The notes under the pieces are model-generated. The model did no database searches, was not told the DNA's origin, and worked only from the letters and a program-made list of their open reading frames with translations. The position numbers and the translations under genes were made by a program. A stretch of 8,435 bases of DNA from an uncultured Lachnospiraceae bacterium (GTDB lineage Bacteria > Bacillota > Clostridia > Lachnospirales > Lachnospiraceae), in the NCBI GenBank assembly GCA_910579325.1, contig CAJTTU010000126.1, positions 1 through 8,435 on the forward strand, given 5' to 3'. Below, piece after piece: positions 1 to 7,514 of the stretch; the stretch's first letter is position 1; every line of letters begins with the position of its first letter.

Positions 1-67
1 TACCTAAAAACCAAATATTTTCTATGTAATAATTCAAATACTTATCTACATCATTTGATACCTGCAT
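1..67 (-). CDS. Candidate immunity protein, N-terminal fragment cut by window edge
   Basis: A minus-strand ATG at 65-67 opens a frame that stays open to the window edge (22 complete codons, beginning MQVSNDVDKYLNYY). It is preceded by a perfect GGAGGG ribosome binding site 8 bases upstream and starts only 21 bases after the stop of the RHS toxin gene, on the same strand, so the two are almost certainly co-transcribed. The region is AT-rich like the toxin tip and unlike the RHS core. In polymorphic toxin loci (RHS, CDI, WapA) the small gene immediately after the toxin tip normally encodes the cognate immunity protein that binds and neutralises it in the cytoplasm; that role is inferred purely from position. 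There is no signal peptide in the visible part, which agrees with a cytoplasmic protein. The visible residues are too few to assign a family. Confidence 0.72.
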   Translation of the reverse strand, partial: MQVSNDVDKYLNYYIENIWFLG

Positions 68-75
68 TTTTTTAT

Positions 76-81
76 CCCTCC
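76..81 (-). promoter_or_regulatory. Ribosome binding site of the candidate immunity gene
   Basis: The minus strand reads GGAGGG here, 8 bases before the ATG at 67 and 7 bases after the toxin stop codon. It is the main evidence that the very short visible frame at the window edge is a real gene start. Confidence 0.8.
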
Positions 82-88
82 AAGTTAT

Positions 89-3000
89 TTATGGCGGTAA
101 AATGGGGAAAAAGTTGGTAACAACACCATCTTTTATATATCCACGGAATTGCAAGCCATTGGAAGCTGTTCCTTCTATAATCCGACCTGTTATTACACCA
201 TTTTGCATGGCTTCCAGTCCCCAGTCTAACATTTGTCTATTAGAAATAATCGCTGGATCATAAATTGTTTTTGGATCTGGTATATTTTTGTATCCAATGA
301 AATTTCCCCGCCCATCATATGCGGGTACTCTATATTGTTGAGCATAAATCCCTTCTATAGTCGGATGTGGGGTCGGGGCACCAACTTTTAAATCCTCTAA
401 TGGAAATCCTGTGCTTTCCAGCGTACTATCAAAATAATTCATATTATGCGCACCTAATACCCCTTTTTTCTTTGGTCCTATTCCATCTCCTCTTATAAAG
501 TGATTATCAGAGGCAGTCAGTGGACCAATAAAATCATCATCACCAGGTCTTGGTATTCTACCAGTTTCGCTCTCCCCCTCTGTGGTGGCTCCAGGATTCA
601 TCTTCCCTATGGGGCATAAACCATACCCGCTCGGATCATAATACATCACCGGATTATTCGCACAGTAAGCATACAGGTTCAGGCCGTCCCCGCGGTAGGT
701 ATCCTCCTGCAGGAAACGTCCGATGGCAGGGGTATAGAACCTCGCCCGCAGATAGTACTGGACTGCGGCGCCGTCATACATCTGCCCGGTATACATTAAT
801 CGGTTGGGTATATCCCCCATCTCTTCCAGGATATTCCCAAACGCATCGTAGCGGTAGCTCTTTCGGATTTCATGGCCCTGGTCCAGAAGAAACAGTGTAC
901 TCCCCATTTCATCCTGGATGAAGTAATTCCTGTCCTTTCCGCCTCTGGTTAAGACAATCGGATTGCGTCCCCTTACATAACGGTTTTCCTCTCCTTCCCG
1001 GTTTTCCTGGGCCAGTTCGCCCCGGTCGAACAGGAAACGGATAATCTTTCCATTCTCTTCCGTTTCATAGCGCAGGCCCTCCCCGTCATATCGGTTGGAC
1101 TGGAGCAGCTTCCCTATTGCGCCGTCCGCTTCCGCTGAAGCAATACTCACCTGACGGTTTGCCGCGTCATAGCTGTACTGTTTCCGCCTGGTTTTGCCCT
1201 TCTCCTCCAGCAGATTCCCCTGTCTATCATAGAGGTATCTGAGCATGTTTTCCCCGTTATGGATATGGGTAAGCTGGTTTTTGGCGTTGTAATGGTAAAT
1301 CTCCGTCCCCTGTACGGATTCTTTTTTTAGGCGGTTGCCCACCAAGTCATAGGCATACTTTTCCTCTTTCCCGTCCTGCTTCTCACCGCTTTTCCTGATA
1401 CAGTTGCCGTTCCCGTCATAGGCATAGTCAAAGTTCAGCAGTACCTGGCCCTGTTCCGTCACCGTCACCAGACTGGCTATATCCCCGTCGTCCTGATAGC
1501 TGTATTCCGTCTGCACACCGTTTCCATAGCGGAGTTTCCGTATCTGGCCTGCCCCGTCATAATCGTAAGCCGCCAGGACTTCATCCCTGCCCCCTGCGAC
1601 TTTCTTCAAACGGTTCATTACGTCATAGGAATAGTGTATAATATTCCCCCCGCCGTCCGTCAGACGGGTCAGGTTCCGATTACTGTCATAGGCATACTTA
1701 AACAGGGTCCTGCCGGATGCGGACTTACTCTTTAACAGTCCGTTTTCTGTGTAGGCATAATGGTATGCGATTCCGCCGCCTGCCGCCTCTTTCAGCTTTC
1801 CGTCCGGATAATATGTGTACCTGTTGACAACAGGGTTTCTTCCCTTCCGATCCTCGAACCTCTGGTAGCACAGGCTGCCGTCCATGTTGTAAAGGGTGCG
1901 CTCCACATTCCCGTTTCTGTCGATATGGGTTTCCCGGCGTCCCTCCTCATCATAATAAAAATACTCATCGTTTCCTTCCTGATCCGTGATCCGACAGACC
2001 TGTCCCATACTGTTGTAGCAGTAAGTGATGGTTCCCCCGTTCGCGTCAGTGGTGCCAGTGATGTTCCCTGCGCAGTCGTAGGTATAACGCTCCACACCAC
2101 CCTCCGGTGTATGGATCTCTGTTATTCTTCCCCAGTCGTCCAGAACAAAATCCGTCCGGTTGCCGTTCCCGTCTTCCACACTGGTTACATTGCCCCATAT
2201 GTCATAATCCATCCGCTGGGCCGCATGATGTTTCCCCGCGTTGCCCCGTCCCCTGTAGACTGCCAGGAGATTCCCTGTCAGATTGTACTCATACTTCGTG
2301 TAAAGGGACTGGCCCTCCAGCCGCTCTTTCACGTTTCCCAGACAGTCATAGGTCCGCTCCTGCAAAACCGCCCCGTCCGGCCCGGTGATCCTGACCGCCC
2401 GGTCACGGCAGTCATAGGCGTAGCAGATGCCCTGTCCATTGTCCTGTACGGCATCATACTGCCCCGGACGCACCACCTTTGTGATCCGGTCGTTGCCGTC
2501 ATAAAACAGACGGGTCGTGGCTCCGCTCTCATCCGTCAGGTGGGTCAGGCGCTGTCTGCCGTCATACCTAAACCGCCTCTCCACAGGCTGTCCCATGCTG
2601 TGGTCACGGCGCACCAGAAGGTTCCCCACAGAGTCATATCCATACTGGAAACTCCGGCAGATTCCTCCCGGTTTGTCCTGCTCCTTTTCTGCGACCACAC
2701 GGTCAAGGGCATCATACTTCCACTCTTTTTCATACCCTTTGGGAGTCACCATACGCACACAGTTGCCGTTTAGGTCGTATTCATACCGGGTAACTGCCCA
2801 TACTGTGCGTTTCTTGCCGCCCGGCTTCAGGAAACGCTCCTCGATTCCCTCCTGCTTCTCCGTAAGGTTGCCCAGGGCATCATACTCATAGCGGACGACC
2901 CTGTTCACATCGCCGCTGATCCGAAAACTCTCATAGGTTCTCCGGCCTAAGCTGTTATACCTGTACTCGGCCCTGGCGCCATGCGAATCTTCCACGGAAA

Positions 3001-6000
3001 CCAGACGGTTCAATGCGTCATAGCCAAACCGTATCTCATGGGTACGCTTAGGAGTCTGACGCGCGCCGACCTTATCCAGCCCTCTTTTCTCCCGTATCTT
3101 ATTGGACTCGGAATCGTACTCATACAAAGTGGCACGGTACAGAAGCTCCCCTTTGCCGTCTCCCTGCTGCTCCACCGGCTCCCACATTCCAAGCCGGTTT
3201 CCCAGAAGATCATAGGCGTAATATGTGGTGTATCCCGCCCCGTTTGTCTTTTCCACCATATGGCCGGATGCATCGTAGGTATAGGTACTCTGCATCTCCC
3301 CTTCCTCGTCCCGCACCTGCGTCAGACGGTTCATGCTGTCATAGGCATAAGTGATGCCCGGGCCGTCATCTGTATCCTTATTGTAATTTTCCGGCCTGAC
3401 CTTTTTAACCAGATTTCCGTTCCCGTCATAAAAGCAACGTTCCACAGAGCCGTCGACATAGATTGTCCGGAGTTTCCGGCTGTCCGTATCGTACTCGTAA
3501 CGGATTTCCTGACCGTCGGGCATCTTTTCACAGAGAATGTCTCCCGCCAGATTCCGTTCCTTTTTCCATATGTTTCCCAGGGGATCCCTGGTCTCAACCA
3601 GACGATCAAAGAAGTCATAGCGGTACAACCAGCAGTTTCCGTCTGTCCCCTGGTTGGGAGGAAACATGGCCGTCAGGTTCCCCAATTTGTCATAGGCACG
3701 GCGCAGTTCACCGCCATTTCCATCCTTTACATAGGTTGGATAGTTCTGAGGGTTATACCGTATTTCCGTGGTTCCCGCATCTGTTTTAATACAGTTTTTC
3801 CGTCCAACCGCGTCATATTCATATTCCGCCCGGTTTCCCGCGGCATCTTTAACGCAGGATGGCTCTTTCAGGAGATGTCCGTCCAGACTGTCATAGCTGT
3901 AGCTGGTGGCATGTCCCAGACTGTCGGTCATGCTGACCATCCGCCCATAGGCGTCTCTCTCATACTGATGCCGTTTCCATTCCCCCTCTCCGATTTTCTC
4001 CGACTCCTCAATAACGAACCCATTCACATCATAGGCATAACGGATTTCTTCTCCTGTATCCGCCTTCTTCTCCAGCAGTTCTCCGCGGTCATCATAACTA
4101 TACTCCCACGTCTGCCCGGAAGGCAGCGTCTCCTCACACAGCCTCCCTTGGCAGTTATACCGCCGGCGGGTAATGTTCCCGTTTCTGTCTTTCTCATAAA
4201 TACGGTTCGTCCACTGATCGTACCCGGTTTCTTCCCAGGTACCATCGTCATAATAAGTATGGGTCACCAGATAGTCCCTGTTGTACCGATACCGCTCCGT
4301 TCTTCCCAATCCCTCGATATAAACGGTATTCTCCCGCTTTTCCGGATCATAGGTCAACACGCTCTTGGTCCCGTCCAGATAGCGCTGCGCAATTACCCGC
4401 CCATCATCGTCATACTCATTGTCCACATAGGCATGACCGTTCTGATCAATCACCTGGGTGATGTGATGTTTCTCATCATAATGGTAAGTTGTCACGCCTT
4501 CGTCCACATGGCAGACCGCCTTCAGGCAATCCTCCTCATATTTATACCGGACAGAGCGTCCTGCCTCGTCCCTGACCTCTACAATCCGGTCTCCCTCATA
4601 CCGAAAATCAAGGGCATATCCGGCAGAAGTCACGACCCGGCTGATATGTGCCTCGTGATACTGGACAGTGAGTATGCCTGAACCCTTTCCGCGCACGGAT
4701 GTCAAACGTCCCATACCATCATAATCATACTGCTTTTTCTCCGGAATGTAAAGCAGGACATAAGAATCTTCTCCGTCTTCCTGTACGGATTTCCGCAACT
4801 GGTATCTGGCATCCCCCTGCCTCCTGTTTACCCATATGCCGTTCTCCAGGCTGAATCGCTCTGCGTGACCGTCCATACAGATTGCATCAATGAGCCCCTC
4901 CTTCTCCCGGATAAAAAGTCTGCTCTCCAGCCCCAGCATCCAGTTCTTCCCAAGACCGCCCACGCAGGGTATGACAGAATTGTATATCCGCTGCAGCCGG
5001 AAATGATCGTCAATCAAATCCGGTAAAAGCAAATCTGTGGCAGTAAGGCAGAAGCCTCCCGTCGCCATATTCACAGGATCAATGGAAAATGCAATATTAG
5101 TAGCCAAAGAAACCAGCAGAGACATCCTCCAGTCATATTCCTGATCGAACAATTCACTGGTAATCCAGTCCACACCCATATCAATCAGCGTTTCCACCCC
5201 AATGATCAGCGCCGGTGCATAGTTACCGGCTTTGGACAGCAATTTCCCCACAAGTTTCGACCCTTGTCCAAGCCAGGCCACTCCCAGACCGACCACCGCT
5301 CCTATCCCCGCACTGATTGCTGCCGTTGCAAATGTCTCCAGGTACATCTCCCAACTGGCATCCAGATAGCCATCCGACATGTCCTGCAGGTTCAGAGTCA
5401 TCACTGAGAGGCCCCCTGCCGTCATCATCTGTGCCACCACTCTCCCCATTGCAGACAATGGTTTGCTAAGAGGCGAGAGCAGCACCCCGATTCCGATCAT
5501 AACGCTCCCATACATAACGGTTTCAAACATTTGTTGATTACCGCCACAGACAGTATCCCGGACCATATTAAAGGATTGCGAAAAATCTCCGTCGCTTATC
5601 TTGGCTGCGTCCTGCGCTCCTTCAGCCGCCAATGCATATCCACAGGTATATGCCGTCAGTCCAGCCCCAAAAAGAACCAGCGCCGCTCCTCCCGTAACTA
5701 CAGTCCCCACACCCGCAAGGCAAAGCAGACCAATGCCTGCCACTATGGTGCCTACCGTTATTTTCCCTTTTGACTCGTTTTCCCTTACTGCAAAAACCTC
5801 GGCGTTATGGGCCTCTCTCTGGGCGGCATCTTCTTTTCTCAGTTCTGCATCCGAATACTGAATGCTGGGAGGATCTATCCGGGTGGGCTCATAGAGTATG
5901 TTTTTGACCGCCACCAGCCAAATATTGTCGCCTTCATCAATCATGATCCCCCGATCCTCTTCTAAATTCACCTCCTCTTCCCCACAAATAATTTTACCTA

Positions 6001-7363
6001 TAATAACTACTCCTGTTTCCGACTGCAAAATCGTATTTTGGGGAATGATTTCCTGCATCTCATCATCGACCATGACCATCCCCTTGCCTATATTCATTTG
6101 ATTTTGTGCGCACAGAGAAATATCATCTGCCTCCATGTGCAGACTCCCATCATTAGATAGGGTAAAACAGGATACCTTTGATATGGAGGAAAAAGTAATT
6201 CCGGTATCCGTAAACTCCATCGCCTCGCCTGTCGCTGTGGAGAAGGATTTGTCGCTTACGGCTCCTTTCGCAGAGACAGAGCCGGAGCCGCCCCCTTTCC
6301 GCATGGCCTGTACTGCAATTCCGCTTGTTTCATCCCAGTTTTGAAAATAGATATGTACAATACTCCCCGGTTCCGGCAGGCAGTACCAGCTGGTCGTTTC
6401 TATGGCATAGGTAAAATAATAATTATTTCCTTTATGATACTTTGAATCAATATCAAATTTAACGCGAAGCCGATTCCCGCTTCGCTCCTTAATTGTAGCA
6501 GGCAGGCTGAGCCCGGATATGTTCTGGTTCCCATAATATCTGGCCTTTACTCCTTCCGCATGTTCCAAGCCATAGGAATACAAAATCTCTGCCCCTTTTA
6601 CTTCCATGCATACGCTTACGATTTGGCAGGACACTTGTTTCCAGTTAACCGTTTCTCCCAGTTTGTAAGGATTCCTGTCAGAAACCAGCCAGTCCAAATT
6701 ATTCTGCAGCATCATGCTCGGCGTTACATTTCCTGCATACTGCTGGTATTTCTCCATATTTTGGGAGATCTGATAACAATCAGAATCCACCTGATGCCCT
6801 TGATCTATTTTAGGAATTCCAAAGTAAATCTGTCCTGACTCCCCGGCAGGCTCCTCCATAATATATGTTTCAAAATGGGATGCTAACCGACATAGAAATT
6901 CCCAGTCCGTTTCATCGTATTGCAGTAAAAACCCTGGTATTTTGACATCGGTATCGACTTCGCTCTTCCACAAAGCGTTAGGATAGACAGATAATACCTG
7001 GCGGATCACATCATTATAAGTGTAGTCCATATTTTGAAAAGTTCTGCGGCGCTTTACAATGTCCCATTCCCGTGTCATAGATAATGCTGCCAGTTTTATG
7101 GTCATCTGCCCGTTTTCATAGGTAATGCCCGCTTCCATGACCCGACCGGTAAAAAACGGCTCTTTTTCATACTCCCTGTATCCGGCCTGTATGATCTCAT
7201 GCTCCATTGGTTGATTTATGAATTTTTGCCGCTCTTCATCTTCGCATATGGCTACAACCCGCAGACTGGCATGGCAGTTCATGCCTGCTTCCATCCTTAC
7301 ATCCACAATTTGGACAATAGCATATGGTAATTCAACCCATATAGACTGATAAATGTTTCTCAT
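89..7363 (-). CDS. VgrG-like spike / transmembrane / RHS-repeat polymorphic toxin (2424 aa)
   Basis: A single uninterrupted frame of 2424 codons. Start: ATG at 7361-7363 with AGGAGA five bases upstream. Module order: VgrG/gpD-like spike (about residues 1-355), beta-rich needle-like stretch (356-440), polar linker rich in E/R/A (500-532), hydrophobic segments (534-735), DUF6531-like entry to the RHS shell (from D762), several dozen YD repeats (about 880-2150), RHS core-associated domain (2151-2249, ending DPSGYGL) and a variable C-terminal toxin (2250-2424). By family knowledge the RHS part forms a hollow shell holding the toxin, cut free by the core domain, and the spike part sits on the tip of a contractile injection tube. 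There is no PAAR domain inside the protein; a remnant of a separate PAAR-like gene lies directly upstream. No N-terminal Sec signal is seen, in keeping with delivery by an injection machine. Base composition is mosaic: AT-rich tip, GC-rich shell, intermediate N-terminus. The reading frame is intact, so the gene is probably functional if expressed. Confidence 0.96.
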   Translation of the reverse strand: MRNIYQSIWVELPYAIVQIVDVRMEAGMNCHASLRVVAICEDEERQKFINQPMEHEIIQAGYREYEKEPFFTGRVMEAGITYENGQMTIKLAALSMTREWDIVKRRRTFQNMDYTYNDVIRQVLSVYPNALWKSEVDTDVKIPGFLLQYDETDWEFLCRLASHFETYIMEEPAGESGQIYFGIPKIDQGHQVDSDCYQISQNMEKYQQYAGNVTPSMMLQNNLDWLVSDRNPYKLGETVNWKQVSCQIVSVCMEVKGAEILYSYGLEHAEGVKARYYGNQNISGLSLPATIKERSGNRLRVKFDIDSKYHKGNNYYFTYAIETTSWYCLPEPGSIVHIYFQNWDETSGIAVQAMRKGGGSGSVSAKGAVSDKSFSTATGEAMEFTDTGITFSSISKVSCFTLSNDGSLHMEADDISLCAQNQMNIGKGMVMVDDEMQEIIPQNTILQSETGVVIIGKIICGEEEVNLEEDRGIMIDEGDNIWLVAVKNILYEPTRIDPPSIQYSDAELRKEDAAQREAHNAEVFAVRENESKGKITVGTIVAGIGLLCLAGVGTVVTGGAALVLFGAGLTAYTCGYALAAEGAQDAAKISDGDFSQSFNMVRDTVCGGNQQMFETVMYGSVMIGIGVLLSPLSKPLSAMGRVVAQMMTAGGLSVMTLNLQDMSDGYLDASWEMYLETFATAAISAGIGAVVGLGVAWLGQGSKLVGKLLSKAGNYAPALIIGVETLIDMGVDWITSELFDQEYDWRMSLLVSLATNIAFSIDPVNMATGGFCLTATDLLLPDLIDDHFRLQRIYNSVIPCVGGLGKNWMLGLESRLFIREKEGLIDAICMDGHAERFSLENGIWVNRRQGDARYQLRKSVQEDGEDSYVLLYIPEKKQYDYDGMGRLTSVRGKGSGILTVQYHEAHISRVVTSAGYALDFRYEGDRIVEVRDEAGRSVRYKYEEDCLKAVCHVDEGVTTYHYDEKHHITQVIDQNGHAYVDNEYDDDGRVIAQRYLDGTKSVLTYDPEKRENTVYIEGLGRTERYRYNRDYLVTHTYYDDGTWEETGYDQWTNRIYEKDRNGNITRRRYNCQGRLCEETLPSGQTWEYSYDDRGELLEKKADTGEEIRYAYDVNGFVIEESEKIGEGEWKRHQYERDAYGRMVSMTDSLGHATSYSYDSLDGHLLKEPSCVKDAAGNRAEYEYDAVGRKNCIKTDAGTTEIRYNPQNYPTYVKDGNGGELRRAYDKLGNLTAMFPPNQGTDGNCWLYRYDFFDRLVETRDPLGNIWKKERNLAGDILCEKMPDGQEIRYEYDTDSRKLRTIYVDGSVERCFYDGNGNLVKKVRPENYNKDTDDGPGITYAYDSMNRLTQVRDEEGEMQSTYTYDASGHMVEKTNGAGYTTYYAYDLLGNRLGMWEPVEQQGDGKGELLYRATLYEYDSESNKIREKRGLDKVGARQTPKRTHEIRFGYDALNRLVSVEDSHGARAEYRYNSLGRRTYESFRISGDVNRVVRYEYDALGNLTEKQEGIEERFLKPGGKKRTVWAVTRYEYDLNGNCVRMVTPKGYEKEWKYDALDRVVAEKEQDKPGGICRSFQYGYDSVGNLLVRRDHSMGQPVERRFRYDGRQRLTHLTDESGATTRLFYDGNDRITKVVRPGQYDAVQDNGQGICYAYDCRDRAVRITGPDGAVLQERTYDCLGNVKERLEGQSLYTKYEYNLTGNLLAVYRGRGNAGKHHAAQRMDYDIWGNVTSVEDGNGNRTDFVLDDWGRITEIHTPEGGVERYTYDCAGNITGTTDANGGTITYCYNSMGQVCRITDQEGNDEYFYYDEEGRRETHIDRNGNVERTLYNMDGSLCYQRFEDRKGRNPVVNRYTYYPDGKLKEAAGGGIAYHYAYTENGLLKSKSASGRTLFKYAYDSNRNLTRLTDGGGNIIHYSYDVMNRLKKVAGGRDEVLAAYDYDGAGQIRKLRYGNGVQTEYSYQDDGDIASLVTVTEQGQVLLNFDYAYDGNGNCIRKSGEKQDGKEEKYAYDLVGNRLKKESVQGTEIYHYNAKNQLTHIHNGENMLRYLYDRQGNLLEEKGKTRRKQYSYDAANRQVSIASAEADGAIGKLLQSNRYDGEGLRYETEENGKIIRFLFDRGELAQENREGEENRYVRGRNPIVLTRGGKDRNYFIQDEMGSTLFLLDQGHEIRKSYRYDAFGNILEEMGDIPNRLMYTGQMYDGAAVQYYLRARFYTPAIGRFLQEDTYRGDGLNLYAYCANNPVMYYDPSGYGLCPIGKMNPGATTEGESETGRIPRPGDDDFIGPLTASDNHFIRGDGIGPKKKGVLGAHNMNYFDSTLESTGFPLEDLKVGAPTPHPTIEGIYAQQYRVPAYDGRGNFIGYKNIPDPKTIYDPAIISNRQMLDWGLEAMQNGVITGRIIEGTASNGLQFRGYIKDGVVTNFFPILPP
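92..616 (-). other. C-terminal toxin domain, EndoU/CdiA-type RNase candidate (residues 2250-2424)
   Basis: A polar linker (2250-2300) leads to a domain of about 120 residues starting KKKGVLGAHNMNYF (H2306). It continues with TPHPTIEGIYAQQYRVPAYD (H2333), YDPAIISNRQMLDWGLEAMQ and GTASNGLQFRGYIKDGVVTN, ending FFPILPP. The order (early His, G-x-Y strand, WS/S-x-x-x-L helix, EGT-x-x-G-x-x-x-x-GY-I-x-x-G-x-x-T-x-x-P at the end) resembles bacterial EndoU and related BECR-fold tRNases of CdiA and RHS tips. Plausible active residues are H2306, H2333, T2399 or S2401, and Y2409. The family call is from memory of motif layout, not from a search. Base composition drops to 28-38% GC, unlike the shell, as expected for an exchangeable tip. 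Another nuclease or a non-nuclease tip is possible. Confidence 0.6.
617..913 (-). other. RHS core-associated self-cleavage domain (residues 2151-2249)
   Basis: Starts DEMGSTLFLLD at D2151 and runs through YDAFGNILEE, RARFYTPAIGRFLQEDTYRG and NLYAYCANNPVMYYDPSGYG, the hallmark of the RHS core. In Tc toxins and Rhs effectors two aspartates about 23 residues apart cut the chain just after the DPxG motif. Here D2221 (in QEDTYRG) and D2243 (in DPSG) are 22 apart and fit that role. The likely cut is after L2249, or close to it in SGYGL, freeing the last 175 residues inside the shell. Both presumed catalytic residues are present. Confidence 0.88.
914..4726 (-). repeat. RHS/YD-repeat array (about residues 880-2150)
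   Basis: Dozens of degenerate repeats of about 20 residues with the core Y-x-Y-D-x-x-G-x, for example YDYDGMGRLTSV, YRYNSLGRRTYE, YEYDALGNLTEK, YAYDLLGNRLG. They build the spiral beta-sheet wall of the RHS shell. At DNA level the plus strand shows recurring tcatag/tcatac and ttgcc/ttccc words from the Y-D and G-N codons, but no perfect tandem DNA repeats. Because the repeat constrains codons, long artificial open frames appear on the opposite strand. GC is high: 41 of 60 bases in the line at 2341-2400. Confidence 0.95.
4785..5080 (-). other. DUF6531-like entry domain of the RHS shell (from residue 762)
   Basis: DPVNMATGGFCLTATDLLLP starts at D762 and matches the DPV-x-x-x-TG-x-F-x-x-x-x-TD-x-x-LP signature found at the start of many RHS effector shells. 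It is followed by RIYNSV and a GLGKNWMLGLES segment, the usual R-x-YNS...G-G-x-GW arrangement. This marks where the shell begins and the hydrophobic block ends. Confidence 0.8.
5159..5764 (-). other. Hydrophobic, putative transmembrane block (about residues 534-735)
   Basis: Several long apolar, Gly/Ala-rich segments: a likely hairpin starting at K534 (ITVGTIVAGIGLLCLAGVG, then GAALVLFGAGLTAYTCGYAL), one near residue 615 (SVMIGIGVLLSPL), one near 680-700 (TAAISAGIGAVVGLGVAWLG) and a weaker one near 713-733 (APALIIGVETLIDMG). In Gram-negative Rhs effectors comparable segments next to the spike/PAAR end insert in the target membrane to let the toxin pass, and need an Eag-type chaperone. No such chaperone gene is visible here. 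The exact number of true membrane segments cannot be settled by eye. Confidence 0.65.
6044..6298 (-). other. Beta-needle-like stretch after the spike hub (about residues 356-440)
   Basis: Alternating hydrophobic/polar residues in short strands (DKSFSTATGEAMEFTDTGIT, FTLSNDGSLHMEADDISLCA, QNQMNIGKG) follow the OB fold. This is the position and style of the triple-stranded beta-prism that extends the VgrG/gp5 spike. The assignment rests on pattern and position only. Confidence 0.5.
6299..7363 (-). other. VgrG/gpD-like spike domain (residues 1-355)
   Basis: Domain within the RHS gene. Seen: PFFTGRV in the first 80 residues, then YDETDWEFLCRLASHF near residues 150-165, matching the Q-x-ETDWxFLxRLA signature of VgrG and phage late-control gpD (gp27-like fold). 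Residues about 285-355 look like a gp5-type OB fold: LPATIKERSGNRLRVKFDID, then SWYCLPEPGSIVHIYF where VgrGs have a Wy-MPE-G-V-F pattern. Family knowledge: these parts form the trimeric hub on the end of the inner tube. The domain is complete and the key positions are kept, so the spike should still assemble. The glycine/serine-rich GGGSGSVSAKG after it looks like a hinge. Confidence 0.85.
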
Positions 7364-7368
7364 ACTGG

Positions 7369-7374
7369 TCTCCT
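7369..7374 (-). promoter_or_regulatory. Ribosome binding site of the RHS gene
   Basis: The minus strand reads AGGAGA five bases before the ATG at 7363. It directly abuts the stop codon (7375-7377) of the upstream PAAR-like remnant, a spacing that suggests the two genes were once translated from one message. It supports the chosen start over later ATGs such as the one at residue 24. Confidence 0.8.
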
Positions 7375-7449
7375 TTATCCGTTCTGTCCGTTATCAATGA
7401 TTCTTATGACACCACCATAATCACATACCAGGGTGGCCGGCTGAATCAA
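7375..7449 (-). pseudogene. C-terminal remnant of a PAAR-like (DUF4280-type) spike-tip protein
   Basis: The minus-strand frame ends LIQPATLVCDYGGVIRIID-NGQNG-stop (TAA at 7375-7377). The pattern hydrophobic-x-C-x-Y-GG-x-I-x-x-x-x-x-GQ at the very end is how PAAR-like DUF4280 proteins of Firmicutes finish, by my recollection of the family. Position supports it: in injection systems PAAR-like tips are encoded next to VgrG, and this stop lies 11 bases before the VgrG-RHS start. Upstream of about 7450 the same frame continues open to 7590 but reads as low-complexity F/L/S sequence antisense to the IS66 fragment, so the body of the gene is missing, apparently replaced by IS debris. The match is short; it could be chance, hence moderate confidence. 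Confidence 0.5.
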
Positions 7450-7514
7450 TAGAAAGATAAGGAAACTGGTGAGTAAACTAACGGACGGGAAGATTGTGCT
7501 TTCGGATGGCATAA

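Noticed and set aside
1760..2773. 337-codon plus-strand open frame opposite the RHS gene
   Set aside because: Same cause: a shadow of the repeat array, with the same V/I/P/H-rich periodic composition.
2981..4681. 566-codon plus-strand open frame opposite the RHS gene
   Set aside because: It is antisense to the YD-repeat region. The repeated Y-D and G-N codons keep stop codons out of this complementary frame; the translation is a V/I/P-rich mosaic with no domain and no ribosome binding site.
914..4726. CRISPR array or tandem DNA repeats in the repetitive region
   Set aside because: The recurring short words reflect the protein-level YD repeat; spacing and sequence vary and there are no identical direct repeats with unique spacers.
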